Below, one piece after another: positions 1-8,151 of a stretch of DNA of 13,174 nucleotides; the stretch's first letter is position 1, and every line of letters begins with the position of its first letter. A model generated the notes under the pieces. It saw nothing but the letters and a program-made list of their open reading frames with translations. It ran no database searches and was not told the origin of the DNA. This DNA comes from an uncultured Collinsella sp. (GTDB lineage Bacteria; Actinomycetota; Coriobacteriia; Coriobacteriales; Coriobacteriaceae), in the NCBI GenBank assembly GCA_902493125.1, contig CABUOF010000055.1, forward strand, positions 1 to 13,174. Reading direction: 5' to 3'. Position numbers and translations under genes: made by a program.

Positions 1-609
1 GCTGCTCGTATCGTTGGTGCCTCGGGCGATGCCTGGACCTCGACCGTAACCATCGACAAGGGCTCTGCCGACGGCCTTACCATCAACATGCCCGTGACGA
101 GTTCTGCCGGTGTTATCGGCCAGATTATCGAGGTATCGGCCAAGACCTCTACCGTGCGCCTGATTGGCGACGAGAACTCGGGCGTGTCCGCCATGGTGCA
201 GGACACGCGCGCCCAGGGCATGCTGCAGGGTCAGGCTGACGGCACGCTGCGTCTTGAGTACGTGAGCGTCGACTCCGATGTTAAGGTTGGCGACATCATC
301 GTGACCTCGGGCATCGGTGGCGTGTTCCCCAAGGGTCTACCGCTCGGCACCGTCTCGTCGGTTGAGAAATCGGCAAACGACGTGTACTACACCATTGTGG
401 TGCGCGCCCAGACGACGGCCGAGAACAACGAGGAAGTGCTGGTCATTACCTCGCTGACCGACGAACAGTCGGCCTCGGATGAGGACGTGAGCACGGCCAA
501 CAGCACACCGCAGGGAACGTCGCGCGATGCTGCGACCAAGACGAAGGACGAGAGCTCGGATGACAGTTCCGACACGTCCGAGACGACCGATTCCGGCTCG
601 AGCGAATAG
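1..609 (+). CDS. mreC: Rod shape-determining protein MreC, C-terminal part (5' end outside window)
   Basis: The reading frame is open from base 1 and ends with TAG at 607-609, leaving 202 residues. MreC is a membrane-anchored periplasmic scaffold that links the MreB cytoskeleton to MreD, PBP2 and RodA in lateral wall synthesis. The visible part is the beta-rich C-terminal domain: a stretch around residues 14-45 with the family-typical pattern of a 'G..G...MPV....GVIGQI' segment, then VRLIGD, and the 'VGDIIVTSGIGGVFPKGLPLGTV' type segment (about residues 95-120) that closes the second beta-barrel. The N-terminal membrane helix and coiled coil lie outside the window. After about residue 150 comes a low-complexity tail rich in Ser, Thr, Asp and Glu, about 45 residues, with no family similarity that I can see. 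The immediate neighbours mreD, mrdA and rodA confirm the call. Confidence 0.93.
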   Translation, partial: AARIVGASGDAWTSTVTIDKGSADGLTINMPVTSSAGVIGQIIEVSAKTSTVRLIGDENSGVSAMVQDTRAQGMLQGQADGTLRLEYVSVDSDVKVGDIIVTSGIGGVFPKGLPLGTVSSVEKSANDVYYTIVVRAQTTAENNEEVLVITSLTDEQSASDEDVSTANSTPQGTSRDAATKTKDESSDDSSDTSETTDSGSSE

Positions 610-613
610 GGGG
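609..613 (+). promoter_or_regulatory. Ribosome binding site deciding the mreD start
   Basis: A GGGGG run sits on the mreC stop codon. It is only 1 base from the ATG at 615 but 7 bases from the in-frame ATG at 621, so 621 is the better start. A third in-frame ATG at 642 also has a purine-rich run just before it. Confidence 0.5.
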
Positions 614-620
614 CATGTCC

Positions 621-1187
621 ATGGATCTACACGAGCAGGGGATGAGCTCCCGTACGTTTGTGATCGCCGCCATCGTGTGCGTGCTGCTGCAGGCAGGCCT
701 GGCTCCGCAGATCTCCATTGCGGGCGGTCGCGTCAACTTCATGATTATTCTGGTGTGCCTAAGCGTGTTCTCGGGCGACCCGACCCGTGCCGTCGTGTGC
801 GGTTTTTGCAGCGGCTTGTTTTATGACCTGTCCGCTGCCGTGCCGGTGGGCGTTATGTCACTCCTGCTGACCGTGGGTTCTTTTGCCCTGGTGCACAGCG
901 CCGTCGGTCAGACGGGCGGTACCCCGAGTGCGCGCGGCGTCACTGTGGGCGCCTTCGCGCTCGTCATTAATGTGATCTACAGCATCATCTTGCTGTTTAT
1001 GGGTTTGGAGACGAGCTTTGTCGTGGCGATCTTCGGCCATGCGCTGCCGTCCTCGATCCTGACGGGTCTGGTTGCCATTCCGTTTTTGATGTCCGGTGTC
1101 GTGCCGCAGTCCGGCTATGGATTCTCCGCGCGTGGCGGACGCCAGACGGGCATGCGCTTTAAGCCCAAGACCCGTAAGCTCAAATAG
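621..1187 (+). CDS. mreD: Rod shape-determining membrane protein MreD
   Basis: A 188-residue very hydrophobic protein, normal size for MreD, the polytopic membrane partner of MreC in the elongation complex. From this start, hydrophobic segments lie at about residues 11-32, 37-50, 55-95 (probably two helices around the short motif GFCSGLFYDL, which fits the conserved G...G...D pattern of MreD), 110-135 and 138-165. A basic, presumably cytoplasmic, C-terminal tail ends in KPKTRKLK. The call rests on hydrophobicity, the GLFYDL-type motif and its place between mreC and the PBP2 gene, since MreD proteins vary greatly in sequence. The start could also be 615 or 642. The gap to mreC is 11 bases and to the next gene 13 bases, so co-transcription is expected. 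Confidence 0.88.
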   Translation: MDLHEQGMSSRTFVIAAIVCVLLQAGLAPQISIAGGRVNFMIILVCLSVFSGDPTRAVVCGFCSGLFYDLSAAVPVGVMSLLLTVGSFALVHSAVGQTGGTPSARGVTVGAFALVINVIYSIILLFMGLETSFVVAIFGHALPSSILTGLVAIPFLMSGVVPQSGYGFSARGGRQTGMRFKPKTRKLK

Positions 1188-1200
1188 GGGAGGCCCGTAG

Positions 1201-3270
1201 ATGTCTTCCCAGTTGACGGTTATTATCGCCGGTATCGTGCTGGTTGTGGCCATCGTGGTCGCGCTGGTCATCATGCGTCGTGGCGATTCCCGTTTTACCT
1301 ACGATACGCAGCATGGAACGGCCCCGCGCGCCACCGAGGGCGAGGGCAATACCGCGGCGACCGCCTTTAAGGGCCGCTTTTCCATCCTCACCACGGGTGT
1401 GGGCGCGATGTTTGCGGCGCTCGCCGTCAAGCTGTGGGGCATGCAGATGGTCTCGTCGGACTATTACGAGAAGCAGGCTAATAGCAATCAGACTCGCACC
1501 GTTACCACTCCCGCTGTGCGCGGCCGCATCCTCGACCGCAATGGCGTGGCGCTTGTCCAGAACCGTCCCTCACTTGCTGTCGTGGCCTACCGCGACCTTG
1601 CCGAGGATGAGGTTCTGGTTCGCCATCTTGCCAACGTGCTTGGAATGCCTTACGTGGCGGTCCTTCGCAATATTCAGGACAATACAGAGGGCGCCCAGAG
1701 CCTGCATACCATTGCGACGGACGTCCGCCGCTCCACGGTTGCCTATATTCAGGAGCACGCCGGCGAGTTCCCGGGCGTCAAGATTGCCGAGCGTACCGAG
1801 CGCCAGTATCCGTATGGCGAGACGGCATGCCATATCTTGGGCTATACCGGCACCATTACCTCCGAGCAGCTCGAGGCTCAGAATAAGAAAACCTCTGGCG
1901 ATGATGATGCTTCTGCTGGCAAGATTACGTACCAGTCGGGCGATATCGTGGGCCAGGCGGGCGTTGAGAGCTACTACGAAAACCTGCTGCAGGGTATTCG
2001 TGGCGAGCAGACCGTCAAGGTCGATGCCTCGGGCAATGTGACCGGTCAGGCCGGTGCCGTGCCCGCGAAGGCCGGCTCCGACATTAAGCTCACGCTCGAC
2101 CTTAAGATCCAACAGGCCTGTGAGACGGCGCTGGCGAGCGCTATCGAGCTTGCCAAGACCACTGGTTACAGTAATGCCGGCAACGGCGCTGTGGTGTGTC
2201 TCGATCCCAACAATGGCGAGATCCTGGGCATGGCGAGCCAGCCCAAGTTCGATCCGTCTGTCTTTATCGGTGGTGTCTCAAATGACGTGTGGACCGAGCT
2301 CAATGATGACAAGGGTTCGCACCCGCTGCTCAACCGCGCCATTAGCGGACAGTACATGTCGGCCTCGACCATCAAGCCGCTCTCGGCACTGGCCGGTCTT
2401 GAGTTTGGAACCTACACTTCAACGCAGACAACCAACTGCACGGGCTATTGGACGGGCCTGGGCAAGGCTTGGGGCAAGCGCTGCTGGCTGACGTCTGGCC
2501 ACGGCACCATGACGCTGCAGTCGGGTATCGCCAACTCGTGCGACCCCGTCTTCTATGACATGGGCAAGGCGTTCTTTTATGACGAGCAACATTCCGAGGG
2601 CCTGCAGGAGGTCTTTCGTCGCTGGGGCCTAGGCAAGACCTGCGGTATCGATCTGCCGAGTGAGGGCGCGGGCCGTATTCCCGATGCCGAGTGGAAAGAG
2701 TCGTACTTCACCGACGCATCTGCCGAGGACCGCAAGTGGAATGCCGGCGATATGACTAACATTGCCATCGGCCAGGGCGACATCCTGGTGACGCCCCTGC
2801 AGATGGCGTGCGCCTATATGGGTCTTGCCAACGGCGGCAAACAGTACGTGCCTCACGTGTTTTTGTCTGCCGTGTCGCGCGATGGCGACGGTGATGCCTA
2901 TAAGTACAACGGCAAGGGCAAGAAGAAGCGCCTGGAGGCCAAGATCAACAGTGATTCGGATTTGGCTCTTGTTCGCAACGGCATGCATGACGTGATTTAC
3001 ACGGCATCGACGTCCCTGGCGGCTCACTTTGGCACCCTGACGCCGCAGGTATACGGCAAGTCGGGCACGGGCGAGAAAAGTGGCGAGGACGAATACGCGT
3101 GGTTCTGCGCCTATGCACCGGCCGATGATCCCAAGTATGTCATCGCTACTGTTCTGGAGCAGGGCGGCGGCGGCTCAGATACCGCGATGCATGTCGTGCG
3201 CGACGTGCTCGGCGTGATTTATGACGAGCCCGATACCTCTTCGGCCTCGGGCGATTCTTCGGTTCGATAG
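1201..3270 (+). CDS. mrdA: Penicillin-binding protein 2, class B transpeptidase of the elongasome
   Basis: This gene encodes the D,D-transpeptidase that cross-links peptidoglycan together with RodA during side-wall growth. Its 689 residues are somewhat long for PBP2. After the membrane region comes the PBP dimerisation domain with RGRILDRNG at 107-115. The transpeptidase domain carries all three active-site motifs: S389-T-I-K392 (nucleophile Ser389), S446-C-D448 (the SxD form usual in PBP2) and K620-S-G-T623. Two hydrophobic segments are visible, about 5-25 and 61-80, where PBP2 normally has one. An RR pair after the first suggests N-terminus outside, a cytoplasmic loop at about 26-60, then the second helix leading to the external catalytic domain. 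The start is supported by AGGGGAGG at 1186-1193, 7 bases upstream. The C-terminus has a short acidic/Ser-rich tail. rodA, its usual partner, begins 9 bases after the stop. Confidence 0.95.
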   Translation: MSSQLTVIIAGIVLVVAIVVALVIMRRGDSRFTYDTQHGTAPRATEGEGNTAATAFKGRFSILTTGVGAMFAALAVKLWGMQMVSSDYYEKQANSNQTRTVTTPAVRGRILDRNGVALVQNRPSLAVVAYRDLAEDEVLVRHLANVLGMPYVAVLRNIQDNTEGAQSLHTIATDVRRSTVAYIQEHAGEFPGVKIAERTERQYPYGETACHILGYTGTITSEQLEAQNKKTSGDDDASAGKITYQSGDIVGQAGVESYYENLLQGIRGEQTVKVDASGNVTGQAGAVPAKAGSDIKLTLDLKIQQACETALASAIELAKTTGYSNAGNGAVVCLDPNNGEILGMASQPKFDPSVFIGGVSNDVWTELNDDKGSHPLLNRAISGQYMSASTIKPLSALAGLEFGTYTSTQTTNCTGYWTGLGKAWGKRCWLTSGHGTMTLQSGIANSCDPVFYDMGKAFFYDEQHSEGLQEVFRRWGLGKTCGIDLPSEGAGRIPDAEWKESYFTDASAEDRKWNAGDMTNIAIGQGDILVTPLQMACAYMGLANGGKQYVPHVFLSAVSRDGDGDAYKYNGKGKKKRLEAKINSDSDLALVRNGMHDVIYTASTSLAAHFGTLTPQVYGKSGTGEKSGEDEYAWFCAYAPADDPKYVIATVLEQGGGGSDTAMHVVRDVLGVIYDEPDTSSASGDSSVR

Positions 3271-3279
3271 GAGGTTGCG

Positions 3280-4506
3280 ATGGATTTTTCTCCGGCGGAT
3301 CTGTTCCGTTCAACCAAGACCGGCTCTCGCAGCAGCCTGGACCGCGTCAACAAGCAACTTTCGGCCTCGCGCGGCACGTTTCGCCAAAAGGTGCATATCG
3401 GTGTGCTCGTGGCCACTGTGGCGCTCGTCGCCTACGGTGCCATCATCATCTGGTCGGCTTCGCAGTTTAAGGCCGATGCCTCGTTCTCACGCCATCTGCT
3501 GGGAATCGGCATCGGAGCGGTGCTGGCGGTGTTGGTCTGGCGTACCGACCTGCGCGGTATTTCCAATTTCTCGACGGCGTTGCTCGTCATCGACCTGATC
3601 GTGATCTTCTCGCCCAAGATTCCGGGCCTGTCCTATACGGGCGGTCTGGGCATGACGGGCTGGATCAAGATTCCCGGTATCGGTTTGACGTTCCAGCCGG
3701 TTGAGCTTGCCAAGCTCATCACCATCTTCTTTATTGCTACGCTTGGCTCGCAGTATAACGGTCGCATCGATACCGTTCGCGACTACGTCAAGCTCTGCGG
3801 CATGCTGTCCATTCCGTTTTTGGCCGTCGTTGCCATGGGCGACCTGGGCTCGGGCCTGGTTGTGTTGGTTTCGGGCGCCATCGTCATTTGTATGAGCGGC
3901 GCACGCCGCGAATGGGTGCTGTCGACCCTGGCCCTGCTCGTGGGCCTGGTGGCCCTCGTTCTGGCGCTCGATTCGGTTTTTGATTCGTTGCTCGGCCACG
4001 ATGTGCTCATCAAGCAGTATCAGATGAACCGTCTGACGGTCTTTATCGACCCCGATAATGCCGATTCGGACGATGCCTACAACCTGCAGCAGTCGCTTAT
4101 CGCCGTTGGCTCGGGCGGCTTCTTTGGTAAGGGTTTGGGTCATGCGACGCAGTCGGCCGGCGGCTTTCTGCCTGAGTTCCACACCGACTTCGTCTTCGCC
4201 TTCCTGTCCGAGACCTTTGGCTTTTGCGGTTCTTTTTTGCTCCTGTGTCTCTACGTGCTGCTGATCTTTTCGACGATTCGCGTCGCCTTTAAGTGTGAGT
4301 CGCTGTTTTTGCGTCTTTCGTGTGTGGGCATCGTTGGTATGTGGGCGTTCCAGACCTTCGAAAACATCGGCATGTGCATCGGTATGATGCCGATTACCGG
4401 TATTCCGCTGCCGTTTATTAGCTTCGGTTCGTCTTCGATGATGATTCAGCTGCTGACGGTGGGTATCGTACAATCCATATGGCGGCATCGTTCGGGCGCC
4501 GCGTAA
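3280..4506 (+). CDS. rodA: RodA, SEDS-family peptidoglycan glycosyltransferase
   Basis: A 408-residue multi-spanning membrane protein of the FtsW/RodA/SpoVE (SEDS) family, which polymerises lipid II into glycan strands. The first 45 or so residues are hydrophilic and basic, followed by about ten hydrophobic segments. Family landmarks visible: RLTVFIDPD near residues 250-258, the segment AVGSGGFFGKGLG near 275-287, then LPEFHTDFVFAF with His301 and Asp303, matching the loop that holds the Asp thought to be catalytic in SEDS enzymes. The signature PFISFGSSS starts at Pro378. RodA rather than FtsW is chosen because it directly follows PBP2 and mreCD, with no division genes nearby. AGGAGG at 3269-3274 overlaps the mrdA stop and lies 5 bases before the ATG. 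Confidence 0.95.
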   Translation: MDFSPADLFRSTKTGSRSSLDRVNKQLSASRGTFRQKVHIGVLVATVALVAYGAIIIWSASQFKADASFSRHLLGIGIGAVLAVLVWRTDLRGISNFSTALLVIDLIVIFSPKIPGLSYTGGLGMTGWIKIPGIGLTFQPVELAKLITIFFIATLGSQYNGRIDTVRDYVKLCGMLSIPFLAVVAMGDLGSGLVVLVSGAIVICMSGARREWVLSTLALLVGLVALVLALDSVFDSLLGHDVLIKQYQMNRLTVFIDPDNADSDDAYNLQQSLIAVGSGGFFGKGLGHATQSAGGFLPEFHTDFVFAFLSETFGFCGSFLLLCLYVLLIFSTIRVAFKCESLFLRLSCVGIVGMWAFQTFENIGMCIGMMPITGIPLPFISFGSSSMMIQLLTVGIVQSIWRHRSGAA

Positions 4507-4524
4507 CCGCTGGAGGGGTTTGCT

Positions 4525-5454
4525 ATGAAAATTCCCGTAGATAAGCTGACCCGCGCTTTTAAGATGGGCGCGTCCGTTAAGAAGGATTCCGATACGCCGG
4601 TGCGCGTCTCGGTCTATCTGGATTCGTCCGCCTCGCGCTTTCTGGCCGAGACGGTGCGTGACGCCTTTGTGCCGCAGACGACCTCGGGCATTGTGCGCGT
4701 CGAGCGTCTGGGGGAGGAGCGAATTGCTCCAAAGACCGATACCGATGTGGTGCTGGTGCTCTCGTGTGGTTCCGACCGCTTGGAGAGTGCCGTGCAGGAG
4801 CTCGTGATCGCCGGTGCGCCCGTGTGCGTGCTTGCCGAGTCTGCTGTGGAGGTGCCGTTTATCGAGGAGTCCACGCCCATGCTCGGCGTGGTAGCGGCAA
4901 CCGATAAGACGTATCTGCTCGAGACGCTTGCCCGCTGGATTCTCGATCGCACCGACAAGGAAACGGCCTTTGCGGCGAACTTTGCCTTCATGCGCATCGC
5001 GGCGGCCAATCGTATCATCACCTCGTGCGCGCTCACCAATATGGCGACCGGTGCGCTGGTGTTTTTGCCGGGCGCCGATTATCCCGTTATGGCGCTGGCG
5101 CAGGTGGGCATGCTCTTTGAGCTCGCTGCCGTCTTTGGACGCGGCATTAAGCCTGAGCGCGGCTACGAGGTCGCCGGCGTGCTTGCCGGCGGTCTTGTGA
5201 TCCGCGCGGTCACCCGCGCGCTCGTCAAGCAGACGCCGCATATTGGGTTTGCCGTCAAGGCGCTCACTGCTGCCGCGGGCACCTATGGCATGGGCCGTGC
5301 GCTCGTTTCGCTCTACGAGCGCGATGTCGACTACAGCCGTGCCAACGAGGTGGTCACTGCCACGTTCTCCCGCGTTCGCGATCTGGTGACCACGGTCGCG
5401 GGCGCTACCCGTCCTATGGCGTCCTATCAGGACGCATCAGATCTCGCTGCTTAG
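4525..5454 (+). CDS. Uncharacterised protein with DUF697-like C-terminal half
   Basis: I do not recognise a named gene. The 309-residue product has a basic N-terminus, an alpha/beta-looking half (about 25-150) with strands such as VRVSVYLD, DVVLVLSCG and APVCVLAES, and a hydrophobic half (about 165-280). The latter reads like DUF697: a helix with an ALTN..TGAL...PGADYPVMALAQVGMLFELAAVFG pattern, then GYEVAGVLAGGLVIRAVTRALV, then a final IGFAVKALTAAAGTYGMGRAL..LY helix. DUF697 is often fused to or associated with GTPases, but no Walker A P-loop is present here, so the N-terminal half is not an active GTPase. Whether the hydrophobic helices span the membrane is unclear. GGAGG at 4512-4516 lies 8 bases from the ATG. 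The gene begins 18 bases after rodA, so it is probably in the elongasome transcript. DUF697 assignment is from memory of the pattern and needs a profile search. Confidence 0.72.
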   Translation: MKIPVDKLTRAFKMGASVKKDSDTPVRVSVYLDSSASRFLAETVRDAFVPQTTSGIVRVERLGEERIAPKTDTDVVLVLSCGSDRLESAVQELVIAGAPVCVLAESAVEVPFIEESTPMLGVVAATDKTYLLETLARWILDRTDKETAFAANFAFMRIAAANRIITSCALTNMATGALVFLPGADYPVMALAQVGMLFELAAVFGRGIKPERGYEVAGVLAGGLVIRAVTRALVKQTPHIGFAVKALTAAAGTYGMGRALVSLYERDVDYSRANEVVTATFSRVRDLVTTVAGATRPMASYQDASDLAA

Positions 5455-5464
5455 GGGTTTTCCG

Positions 5465-7342
5465 TTGCGCGTTGCATACCAAGACTGTTTTCATTTAATT
5501 GAGCCGTTGCTCGCCAAGGTCGAGAAGCCGAGTCGCTATATCGATCACGAGTGGGGCACGCTTTCCAAGGCCGATGCCGACTACCGTTGCTGCCTGATCT
5601 ACCCGGATGTGTACGAGGTTGGTCTGCCCAACCAGGGCATCGCCATCCTCTACAACATCCTTAACCAGGCCGAGGGCATCTCCTGCGAGCGTGGCTATGT
5701 GCCGTGGCCCGATATGGGTGATGCCATGCGCGAGGCGGGTATTCCGCTGCTGTCGCTCGAGGGTGCAGCGCCGGTCGCTTCGTTTGATATTGTCGGCTTG
5801 CATGTTCCGCACGAGATGGCGGTGACGAACTTCCTCGAGGCTCTCGACCTCGCTGGCATTCCGCTGTTAGCGGCCGACCGAGGTGAAGACGACCCCATTA
5901 TCATCGCCGGCGGCCCCTCGGTGTACAACCCCGAGCCGTACGCGGCCTTCTTCGATGCCATCCTCATCGGCGAGGGCGAGGAATCGCTGCTCGAGACCTG
6001 CCAGCTGCATCGCCGCCTGCGTGACGAAGGGGTCCCGCGCGCGCAGATTGTTGAGCAGCTTGCATCCATTGCCGGCAACTACGTGCCGTCGCTCTATGAG
6101 GTTCGTCACGACGAGCCCTGCTCGCCGCATGGCTACACCGTGCCGCGTGAAGGCAAAGATGCGCCGACCGTGGTCTACAAGCGCGTCGTCGAGGATTTCG
6201 GCGCCACGAATCCGCTGTCGCAGTCGTGCGTGCCCTATGCGCAGCTGGTTCACGACCGCCTGTCTATCGAGATCCTGCGCGGCTGCGCCCGCGGCTGTCG
6301 TTTTTGCCAGGCTGGCATGACGTATCGCCCGGTGCGTGAGCGCTCGGCCGACCAGATCGTCTCGTCGGTGATTCAGGGTCTGGAAAAGACTGGCTATGAC
6401 GAGGTGTCGCTGACCTCGCTCTCCACGACCGACCACTCCTGCATTCGCGATGTGCTCGGCAGGCTCAATCGTCGCCTGGAGGATACGGGTATTCGCGTGT
6501 CTATTCCGTCGCAGCGCCTGGATTCGTTTGGCGTGGATATGGCCGAGTCGGTTGCCGGCGAGAAGAAGGGCGGCCTGACGTTCGCGCCCGAGGCCGGCAG
6601 CCAGCGCATGCGCGACATCATTAACAAGAACGTGACCGAGGAGGACCTGGACCGTGCGGCCAAGGCGGCCTTCGAGGCCGGCTGGAACCGCATGAAGCTC
6701 TACTTTATGATGGGCCTTCCCGGTGAGCGCGACGAGGACATCGTGGCCATCGCCAATCTGGCCGATCACGTGCTGGAGCTCGGTCGTTCCGTGGTGCCCA
6801 AGGCTCGTCGCGGCTCGATCTCGGTGTCGATCTCGGTTTCGGTCTTTATCCCCAAGGCTGCCACGCCGTTCCAGTGGTGCCCGCAGCTCGACTACGGCGA
6901 CGTCAAGCGTCGCCAGAAGCTGCTTATCACGAGCGTTCGCAACCGTGCCGTCCGTGTGCATTACCACAATGCCGAGACTTCGCTCATCGAGGCCGCACTG
7001 TCCCGCGCCGGTCGCGACATGACGCCCGTCATCATCGATGCTTGGCGCTCGGGCTCTCGCTTTGACGCCTGGGTAGAGCATTTCTCGCTCGATAACTGGA
7101 AGGAGGCTGCTGCCAAAAACGGCATCGACCTCAACGAGCTCGTACACCTGCCCTACGAGTTGGACTGGCGCCTGCCGTGGGAGCACGTGAGCCCTGGCTG
7201 CACGCGCGGCTTCCTCGAGCGCGAGTACCGTCGCTCGCTCGAGGGCGTCACGACTCCCGACTGCACCCGCACGTCGTGCACCGGCTGCGGGATCTGCCCC
7301 ACGCTCCACGCCAAGAATGTATTGATGGGTGATCGCGCATGA
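5465..7342 (+). CDS. Radical SAM protein of unknown function, TIGR03960 type
   Basis: A 625-residue protein starting with TTG at 5465; AGGGG at 5454-5458 lies 6 bases upstream and no better start is seen. The N-terminal third (about 40-180) resembles a cobalamin-binding-like Rossmann domain, with PDVYEVGLPNQGIAILYNIL and IIIAGGPSVYNPEPYAAFFDA. The radical SAM core begins at C274-x3-C278-x2-C281, the classic cluster ligand motif, followed by the family-typical SLSTTDHS, TFAPEAGSQRMRDIINKNV and YFMMGLPGE segments. A FIPKAATPFQW motif follows the core. The C-terminus has a second Cys cluster, C600-x4-C605-x2-C608-x2-C611, which could bind another iron-sulfur cluster. This family is normally found next to, or fused with, a DUF2344 protein, and that is the next gene here with a 4-base ATGA overlap. 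The substrate is unknown; I do not assign one. Confidence 0.9.
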   Translation: MRVAYQDCFHLIEPLLAKVEKPSRYIDHEWGTLSKADADYRCCLIYPDVYEVGLPNQGIAILYNILNQAEGISCERGYVPWPDMGDAMREAGIPLLSLEGAAPVASFDIVGLHVPHEMAVTNFLEALDLAGIPLLAADRGEDDPIIIAGGPSVYNPEPYAAFFDAILIGEGEESLLETCQLHRRLRDEGVPRAQIVEQLASIAGNYVPSLYEVRHDEPCSPHGYTVPREGKDAPTVVYKRVVEDFGATNPLSQSCVPYAQLVHDRLSIEILRGCARGCRFCQAGMTYRPVRERSADQIVSSVIQGLEKTGYDEVSLTSLSTTDHSCIRDVLGRLNRRLEDTGIRVSIPSQRLDSFGVDMAESVAGEKKGGLTFAPEAGSQRMRDIINKNVTEEDLDRAAKAAFEAGWNRMKLYFMMGLPGERDEDIVAIANLADHVLELGRSVVPKARRGSISVSISVSVFIPKAATPFQWCPQLDYGDVKRRQKLLITSVRNRAVRVHYHNAETSLIEAALSRAGRDMTPVIIDAWRSGSRFDAWVEHFSLDNWKEAAAKNGIDLNELVHLPYELDWRLPWEHVSPGCTRGFLEREYRRSLEGVTTPDCTRTSCTGCGICPTLHAKNVLMGDRA

Positions 7343-8151
7343 GTGAGCGCCTGACCGACAACCCCTCGCTCTTTAGGCTTCGTGTTCGCTATGGCAAGCG
7401 CGATCGCCTTAAGTACCTGGGCCATCTCGAAGTGATCCATACCATTGAGCGCATCGTGCGCCGTGCGGGACTTCCCTATGCCGTCACGCAGGGCTTCTCT
7501 CCGCACATGCGCGTGGGCTTCTCTTCGGCGCTACCGGTTGGTACGTCGTCGACCTGCGAGTGGTATGACCTGTTTATGACCGAGTTCGTGGCGCTCGACG
7601 AGGCGTTTGGGCGCCTGGCTGCGGCGTCTCCGGCCGATCTGGCGCCCATCGAGGCGGCGTACATCGACGTGCGCACGCCGGCGTTGACGGCGCAGCTCAC
7701 GCGCCTGTCGTATCGCATCGACCTGCACTTGGATCCCGAGGCGCCCGCAAGCGCCGATGAGGTACGTCGTGCGATCGACACGCTGCGCGCGGACCATGGC
7801 ATCGACTACGCGCGCGGAAAAAAGAGCAAGCGCTTGGATTTGGATCACACGCTCGTGGACTATGAGCTCACGGCGGGGGAGGGCCCGGACCATTTGGTGC
7901 TCATGCTCGACACCCATGCCGACAACGAAGGCTCCATGCGTCCGGAAATTTTGCTTTCCGCTGCTGATGTTTTGTTGCAGGGCTTGACCCCGGGCGTGGA
8001 TGCACCTATTGTTTCCACCGGTATGCAAGACCTCGTGACCATCTGCTCCTACGATGTCGAGCGTCAGAATCAAGCATGCGAGGACGACGAGGGCCGACTC
8101 GTCAGCCCCATACCTGTGCGAACTTGTGGATTTGCTCCACATACTCGTTGA
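7339..8151 (+). CDS. Radical SAM-linked protein, TIGR03936/DUF2344 type
   Basis: A 270-residue soluble protein. The N-terminal half carries the family pattern: LRVRYGKRDRLKYLGHLEV, then QGFSPHMRVGFSSALPVGTSS followed by E-W-Y-D. The family is named for its constant pairing with the radical SAM protein immediately upstream, and in many genomes the two are fused. Here they are separate but the ATG overlaps the upstream stop by 4 bases (7339-7342), so translation is probably coupled and a 1:1 complex is plausible. No catalytic motif is evident to me. The last about 35 residues are less conserved-looking, and the stop codon (8149-8151) lies inside the -35 element of the rplU promoter. RNase G/E genes that often sit between this gene and rplU in other Gram-positive bacteria are absent. 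Confidence 0.88.
   Translation: MSERLTDNPSLFRLRVRYGKRDRLKYLGHLEVIHTIERIVRRAGLPYAVTQGFSPHMRVGFSSALPVGTSSTCEWYDLFMTEFVALDEAFGRLAAASPADLAPIEAAYIDVRTPALTAQLTRLSYRIDLHLDPEAPASADEVRRAIDTLRADHGIDYARGKKSKRLDLDHTLVDYELTAGEGPDHLVLMLDTHADNEGSMRPEILLSAADVLLQGLTPGVDAPIVSTGMQDLVTICSYDVERQNQACEDDEGRLVSPIPVRTCGFAPHTR

Noticed and set aside
3487..5241. A 584-codon open frame on the - strand across rodA and the DUF697-like gene
   Set aside because: It is antisense to two well-supported genes. The product is an improbable His/Arg/Gln-rich sequence without a domain, typical of the shadow frame in GC-biased coding DNA, and it has no plausible ribosome binding site.
5867..7309. A 480-codon open frame on the - strand opposite the radical SAM gene
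   Set aside because: Same pattern: antisense to a gene with clear motifs, Arg/His/Ala-rich product, no recognisable family.
8125..8141. Small hairpin TGTGGA-TTTGC-TCCACA near the end of the DUF2344 gene as a terminator
   Set aside because: Only 6 base pairs, within coding sequence, and not followed by a T-run; it is better ignored than called.
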